The notes under the pieces were generated by a model. The model worked only from the letters and a program-made list of their open reading frames with translations. It was not told the origin of the DNA and searched no databases. Shown here in pieces: positions 59,150 through 64,000 of a stretch of 64,000 bases of DNA. The stretch is from Thereva unica (taxonomy: Eukaryota; Arthropoda; Insecta; Diptera; Therevidae), in NCBI GenBank assembly GCA_949987705.1, contig OX465284.1:71781470-71845469 (forward strand), given 5' to 3'. The translations under genes and the position numbers were made by a program. How positions within the stretch are numbered: the stretch's first letter is position 1; every line of letters begins with the position of its first letter.

Positions 59150-62100
59150 ATTCCCTTCTTTTATGACGCGGGCTCTAGCATTTCTATAACGCAAATGAGG
59201 TTCAAATCTGTTAAAGTCACATTTAAAAATCTTATAGTGTATGATATTCAATGCCAGATTTTCTTTGTGAGTTTATTTATTTATTTGATCCAAATCCAAA
59301 TGGTTATTGCTAAAATTAAATACCTGAACTTTCACAAAGCATCTAAAAGTGCCCCTTGACCACATATCTCCAAACTTTTCTTAAATTATTCCACAAAAAG
59401 GTCGACCAGCAATTTCGATACCTTCAAAACATTTTCCAATTTCAATTCCAAATATTTCTTAGCTAAAAAAGAATCCCACGTCCCTTAGTAGTCGTGCAGT
59501 ATTTCCGTCGCCAATAGTGCTGCTATCTTGAAGATCTCAACTGGAAGAAACTGTGGAGACTTCTTAACATTATTAGGCACACTCCGGTAAATTTTTTTAT
59601 GTTGTTATTCGTGTTCCATTTCTTAATGCCCGTAAAACGATTTACGTGATAGCAAAGCACCGGAATACAAATCGCATAGCGGCGCAGATACCTGGCGGCA
59701 CGTGCAGGTACTGTTATCTATTTTCCATTTCCAGTAACCGAAATTAGCTTATATGGAAGCAGGAAGTCGGTAGGCATCGCGGAGTGTAGGCGACAAACTT
59801 TCTGCCACTTGTGCAGCGGCGACACAATAGTAACGGGGAGACCCTGTCTATAGAATCTAGTTGGACAATCTCCGGATGACCGCTCCTTTCTCTAGAATCG
59901 CCAAACAACAATAAAAAAGAGTTCATCTCCAACATACTAAACCAGCGAATGAAACAAAAGACGTCTTAACACTTCTTCTCGGGTGCTTTATATAATCATT
60001 GTTGGGATTCCGTTCGGTTATTTTTCACGGAACAATTTTTTCCCCTTTGGTAACAACATTTTTACTGCATTTTATTTGTGCTTTTCCATAATAATAATCG
60101 CATGTTGCCTTATAATCATGCGCACCCATGCTCAGGATCTGTGTACAAACAATGCGCGCGCTTTCTTTAAGTTAGGTGCGCATGCGCACTGCAAGAGTAA
60201 TACAACAGAAAAAAACCGGCCTAGGGTAAGGTTTTGGAGTGCGCAGTCGTCCACATGTGTATGGCATAGCATATATCTATATGGACGTGGATAGAATATG
60301 TGGCCAGGCATTGTGGAGGCATGTACGAAATAATAATGGCTTCAGCAGGGGCCGAAGGGAGATAAAAACAGTTTCTTAGGGTAATTGACTCTGGCTTCAT
60401 CCAGTGTAGAGTACACGTTGCCGTAGAGATGCATAAGGTTACAAAGTTTGTGGTGTCGAGTGTCGGACTGTATGTTAGTCAGCAATTACCGATGTTTGTA
60501 GTCACAGTAACACTTGGGGAGAGTGTATCATGAAAAAGTTGATGTTTGAAGAGGTGTGTAAACACTAGTATGGCACCACAATTAAGAGGACTTAAGCGGA
60601 CTCCATGAGGTCCCGAGTGGGCGTTTGATGGATCTGTTGATTTCGTCTGTGCTAAGTTTATTTCGTTGTAATTTAATCTAACGAAGTAAAACAAAAACCT
60701 TAAGATGTTTTGGGCTGGAGCTCTGTAACAACGTAAATCTATCAAAGAATGTTTTTTGTTTTTGCTGTATTCGCCGCTGCTGCTGTTCCTGTCACTAGTC
60801 ATTATCCATAAGCAATTTGGATCTCTGTTGTTTCACAAGAAAACACGAAACAGGATTAAAAAAGCATCCACAAAGCCCCACAATGACTGCAATTTTATTT
60901 GCTGTCCTTCGTAATTATTTGATGTTTCTCCTTTGTTGGCCTGTTCGTCAGTTAATGTTAGGCCTGGCCTCGAATTCATCATGATCGTAGAAAATCCTCT
61001 CGAGTGCTATCATCTTATGAAAACTGTCCCGCCCTCCTCCCATGGACCTACACCGAAGACAACAGCACAGAAAATCATCTTTCATTCTCTCTTTGTCTGG
61101 AAAGCATTGTTTTCTGTATAGTTTGGACAATAAGCCAAAAACCCCATCCGAAGGCATCTGCCCTACGATTTTTCCCCGGCACAACGCGAGACACAGAATG
61201 TGTATAGGCATAAGATGATATCCTCGAAGAATAAAACAAATCCAACCACTGAACTCCTCTCTCCAGCAAGGATATGAAATTGGAGGGATCCCCGAGAACG
61301 GGGAATATTTCTCTCGAGTGAATCTTGCTTGTCTTCTAACCGGAAGGAATGAGGCACCATTGGGAGAAATGTGTAACGGCGGGGCACCCAACTTTACAAC
61401 TTTTTGTTGACTTGACGAGATTTCTTAGCCTGATATTAAATTCTGGGCTCGCGACTCTTACCAGACTGGAGCCTCCTGTATATTTCCAGTTACACTGGCT
61501 GTGCGACTACTACTACTACACCTACACCATATTATCCTCCCATACCATTCTGCTGAAGCATCGTTTTTCAACGTTTTACCATATTCACGGACGGGCTCCG
61601 CTCTCATCATGCATTCAAGTCTGCGTCAATTGAAGACGACAAGTGGTGAAAACAAAAACCTTGGGCGAGATTATAGAGTAAACAGAATGTCACAATGGAT
61701 GAGTTTAAGGTACCAGAGAAGGCAACCTGGACGTTGATTGAAATTGAAAGTGATATACCAAGAATACCATCTACCCAGCGAATTGATTTTCTTGAATGGA
61801 TTGGATGTGATTTTCTTATATATACATAATTTTTTTTCCTTATTTTCATTCTTCCTTCTATGAAAATATATTCCATTTCGAATTTACATTTGTAGACACA
61901 CTCTTCTTGCTATGGGATATTATTGGCGTGTTACACTCCTGATATATATTTGCCGGAAGGGCATGAGTATTCCTTTGAAATTTAAGGAGAAATTTTAATG
62001 GGTTTTTATCGGGAAAGAAAACATAAAAATACTGAATTACAATTTTCGGAGATTCTAAAAGGTGAGCTATCTGGAGATATTTTCATTTCTTTCGTGGAAC

Positions 62101-62462
62101 TGTTGTTTATTTTTAGATTCTATTCTATTTTTCATATCAATTTCCGTAAATTTATAACATTGGAAGTATTTGAACTTGTCGAAAATAAACAGCTCCATCT
62201 AAGTCAACACGTATTCGAAAGCTTTTACAACTTGGAACTTTCGCATTTTCACTAAAAACAGCTTTCAGTCTTTCAGCGTCCATAAAGAAATTAAAGCTTT
62301 CAAACTTGCTCAATCCGAGAAACAAACCAAAATCGTGTGAGCTTTTGTGACGTCATGTAGCATTTGCGAAAGCTCCTGTAAAATTGCTATTATTGTTGCG
62401 AATAGAGTATAAAAGTTTATGTATGGGAAAATTTTGAACGTTTCATTTTTTTTTAATATTAG
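59150..62462. other. Unassigned region
   Basis: No gene is supported. A 147-codon minus-strand frame at 60948-61391 overlaps several frames on the plus strand and has no motif. Confidence 0.35.
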
Positions 62463-62464
62463 TA

Positions 62465-63348
62465 GGGGAAAGTGGGGTGAGCCGGGACGGTTGGGTGAAC
62501 CGGGACAGTGTTTTTTTAAGTGTTGTTAATGTTTTTATGTTGGTAATTTTTAGTGAATTATGTTAGTATTGGTCCTCTACATTATTTTATGAGAATTGAA
62601 GGTCAGCACCTGCATCACTTACTTTGTTAATAAAAATCGACACTCCACAAAGTTTTATTTTCTCGGAGTTTAAGGAAGCCTAATTGTATGGTTTTTAAGA
62701 CTACAACAAAGGTTAGATAATAAAAAGTATTCGTTAGTATGTTATCTTTTAGAGTTCACATGGAATTTGTGATAACCTCAACAATATGTGATAACCACGC
62801 GATTGTTTAAAAAACAGCACCGTGGGGTGAGCCGGGACACGGTTTCTCAGTTGACCGAGAAATGTTTCGGCCCACTCTTTAGCTGCAAAATCGACTTAAA
62901 TTCATTAGTTATTAACAAAAATGATTGTTAACAATTTTTTTTAAAGATTTTTACGTTTATTTATAGTTTAAACCAAAATGCACATTTTATATTGTTTATA
63001 ATAAAAAAGTAAAAAAAATATGTTCAAGCATTGTTTATAATAATATCATAACATATTTTTGACATAAAAGCAAATAAAACTATTAGTTACAACATAAACG
63101 CCACTTTCACCTGCTCTTTCTATCGTGTCCCGGCTCACCCCACGATTTTTCGGAGCTGCCGATTTGACACTTTTTTTTAAACGATTAGAAATTATTGAAA
63201 ATATAAAGTAATAAAATTAAAAGTGACAAATAATGAAAGGTATTGAAACCATCTGCAGGATAGGATGTCAAAATAAGAGAGAAAAATTGTTTATTTAGGT
63301 TTTATAAGGGCTTGAACAAAGTGTGTCCCGGCTCACCCCACTCTCCCT
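62465..63348. mobile_element. TA-flanked element with nested inverted GTGGGGTGAGCCGGGAC repeats
   Basis: The outer ends are GGGGAAAGTGGGG.. (62465) and its inverted partner ..CCCCACTCTCCCT (to 63348). The core word GTGGGGTGAGCCGGGAC lies at 62472-62488 and, inverted, at 63325-63341. TA is on both sides (62463-62464, 63349-63350). A second inverted pair of the same word sits inside at 62822-62838 and 63127-63143, and a diverged direct copy (GTTGGGTGAACCGGGAC) at 62490-62506. The body is AT-rich and noncoding. It is probably a Tc1/mariner-type MITE with a second copy nested within it. Confidence 0.85.
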
Positions 63349-63924
63349 TACTAGATTGTTATCCTCATTTTAAAAAAAAAGGTATTTAGAACTTCAATAT
63401 CTTTTGGTCTCAATTTATAGAAACTATAAGCGTAAATAAAGAAACTTTTTTTGAAGACTTGGGTATTTCTAAATATCGTGGAATCGTGTTGATTGAGTAT
63501 CTAAAACAAATAAAATATTACCGGGGCTACATTAAGTATATATTTCCGACGGACTAAAGGCCAAAAGTAGAAGAAAGGGCTGTGCCATCAAAGTAGATAA
63601 AGCTTCTGTTCCTACTTTGGTGGTCATCATTGCCAAAATTTACGAATTGTACTTCGGATTGGTAAGCCATTCACTATATTTAATGTTCCTTAAATTCTAA
63701 TGCTAACGTTTTAACTGGAAAACATAGACGCTCATAGAACGAGGAGGTCATTGCTTACGATATGGTTTAGCCGCTAAGGCGTTTTTTTTGTAGAGTTTTA
63801 CATATCATACTGTATTTTTTTAACCCTATAACCTACTTTCATGAATCAGGTATAAGCGTACGCAGAACGAGCGTCGGTTCTACCGTATGAGTCGGAACAT
63901 TGATCATTCAGTACCTTTTTAGCT

Positions 63925-64000
63925 ATGAGTCAATACACACCGAAAGAATGCGATGAATTTGTAGCGCTTTACATTGAAACCAATCGTTCAACTGTGAAAA
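63925..64000 (+). CDS. Start of a transposase-like helix-turn-helix ORF (cut by window end)
   Basis: The frame starts MSQYTPKECDEFVALYIETN and runs off the window without a stop. It resembles the N-terminal helix-turn-helix of insect mariner-like or DUF4817 proteins (YT..E..EIV.LY.EN..S). Only 25 residues are visible, so this is tentative. No terminal inverted repeat was found upstream. Confidence 0.45.
   Translation, partial: MSQYTPKECDEFVALYIETNRSTVK

Noticed and set aside
1..64000. Search for CRISPR arrays, bacterial operons, rRNA genes or satellite arrays
   Set aside because: None seen; repeats are dispersed transposon pieces and the coding traces are eukaryotic retroelements.

Overview
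This window looks like nuclear DNA from an insect, most likely a fly or midge with a large, repeat-rich genome. It is AT-rich, has no bacterial-style gene packing, and nearly every recognisable protein trace is a decayed transposable element. I cannot name the species. The only stretch I support as an ordinary host gene is one exon at 45982-46125: a start codon in good insect context, a signal peptide, the first two cysteines of a secreted protein, and a GTAAG splice donor. What follows it is probably the start of a long first intron.

Layout. 1-752 is the 3' end of an RTE-type LINE. About 2066-4400 is a minus-strand CR1/Jockey-like LINE running from endonuclease to the C-terminus. 7748-9540 is a TA-flanked inverted-repeat element with a duplicated right arm. 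10385-11440 is a Helitron Rep fragment cut by a TA-flanked MITE. 13560-14793 is a patchwork of three non-LTR fragments. 18838-20881 is a minus-strand RTE-type LINE that received two datable insertions: a 172-bp LINE tail with a 12-bp target duplication and a 512-bp solo LTR with a 5-bp duplication. 22480-24340 holds a fold-back repeat and two opposed RTE reverse-transcriptase fragments. 26712-28249 is a 1.5-kb TIR element. 29941-32395 has a TTA-flanked MITE and a long palindromic repeat that carries a perfect hAT MITE. 32730-34950 holds R1/LOA-like LINE debris and 35190-35587 another TTA-flanked MITE. 38260-43990 is a dense LINE/MITE cluster whose best-preserved member keeps a YADD reverse-transcriptase core. 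47727-48096 is a MITE with a LINE tail inside. 50740-53662 is a CR1-type LINE followed by a hAT element with a perfect 8-bp duplication. 57091-59140 is a second hAT element and a LINE RNase H end. 62465-63348 is an element with nested inverted copies of GTGGGGTGAGCCGGGAC. 63925 to the end starts a transposase-like helix-turn-helix ORF.

The window is best read as layers of insertion history. Nested insertions give relative ages: the RTE LINE precedes the solo LTR inside it, the Helitron precedes the MITE inside it, and the long palindrome precedes the hAT MITE inside it. I found no operon-like system, CRISPR array, rRNA or convincing tRNA. Long stretches (4.4-7.7, 14.8-18.8, 20.9-22.4, 24.3-26.7, 35.6-38.2, 44-45.6, 46.1-47.7, 48.1-50.7, 53.7-57.1 and 59.1-62.4 kb) show nothing I can identify and are probably intergenic or intronic.
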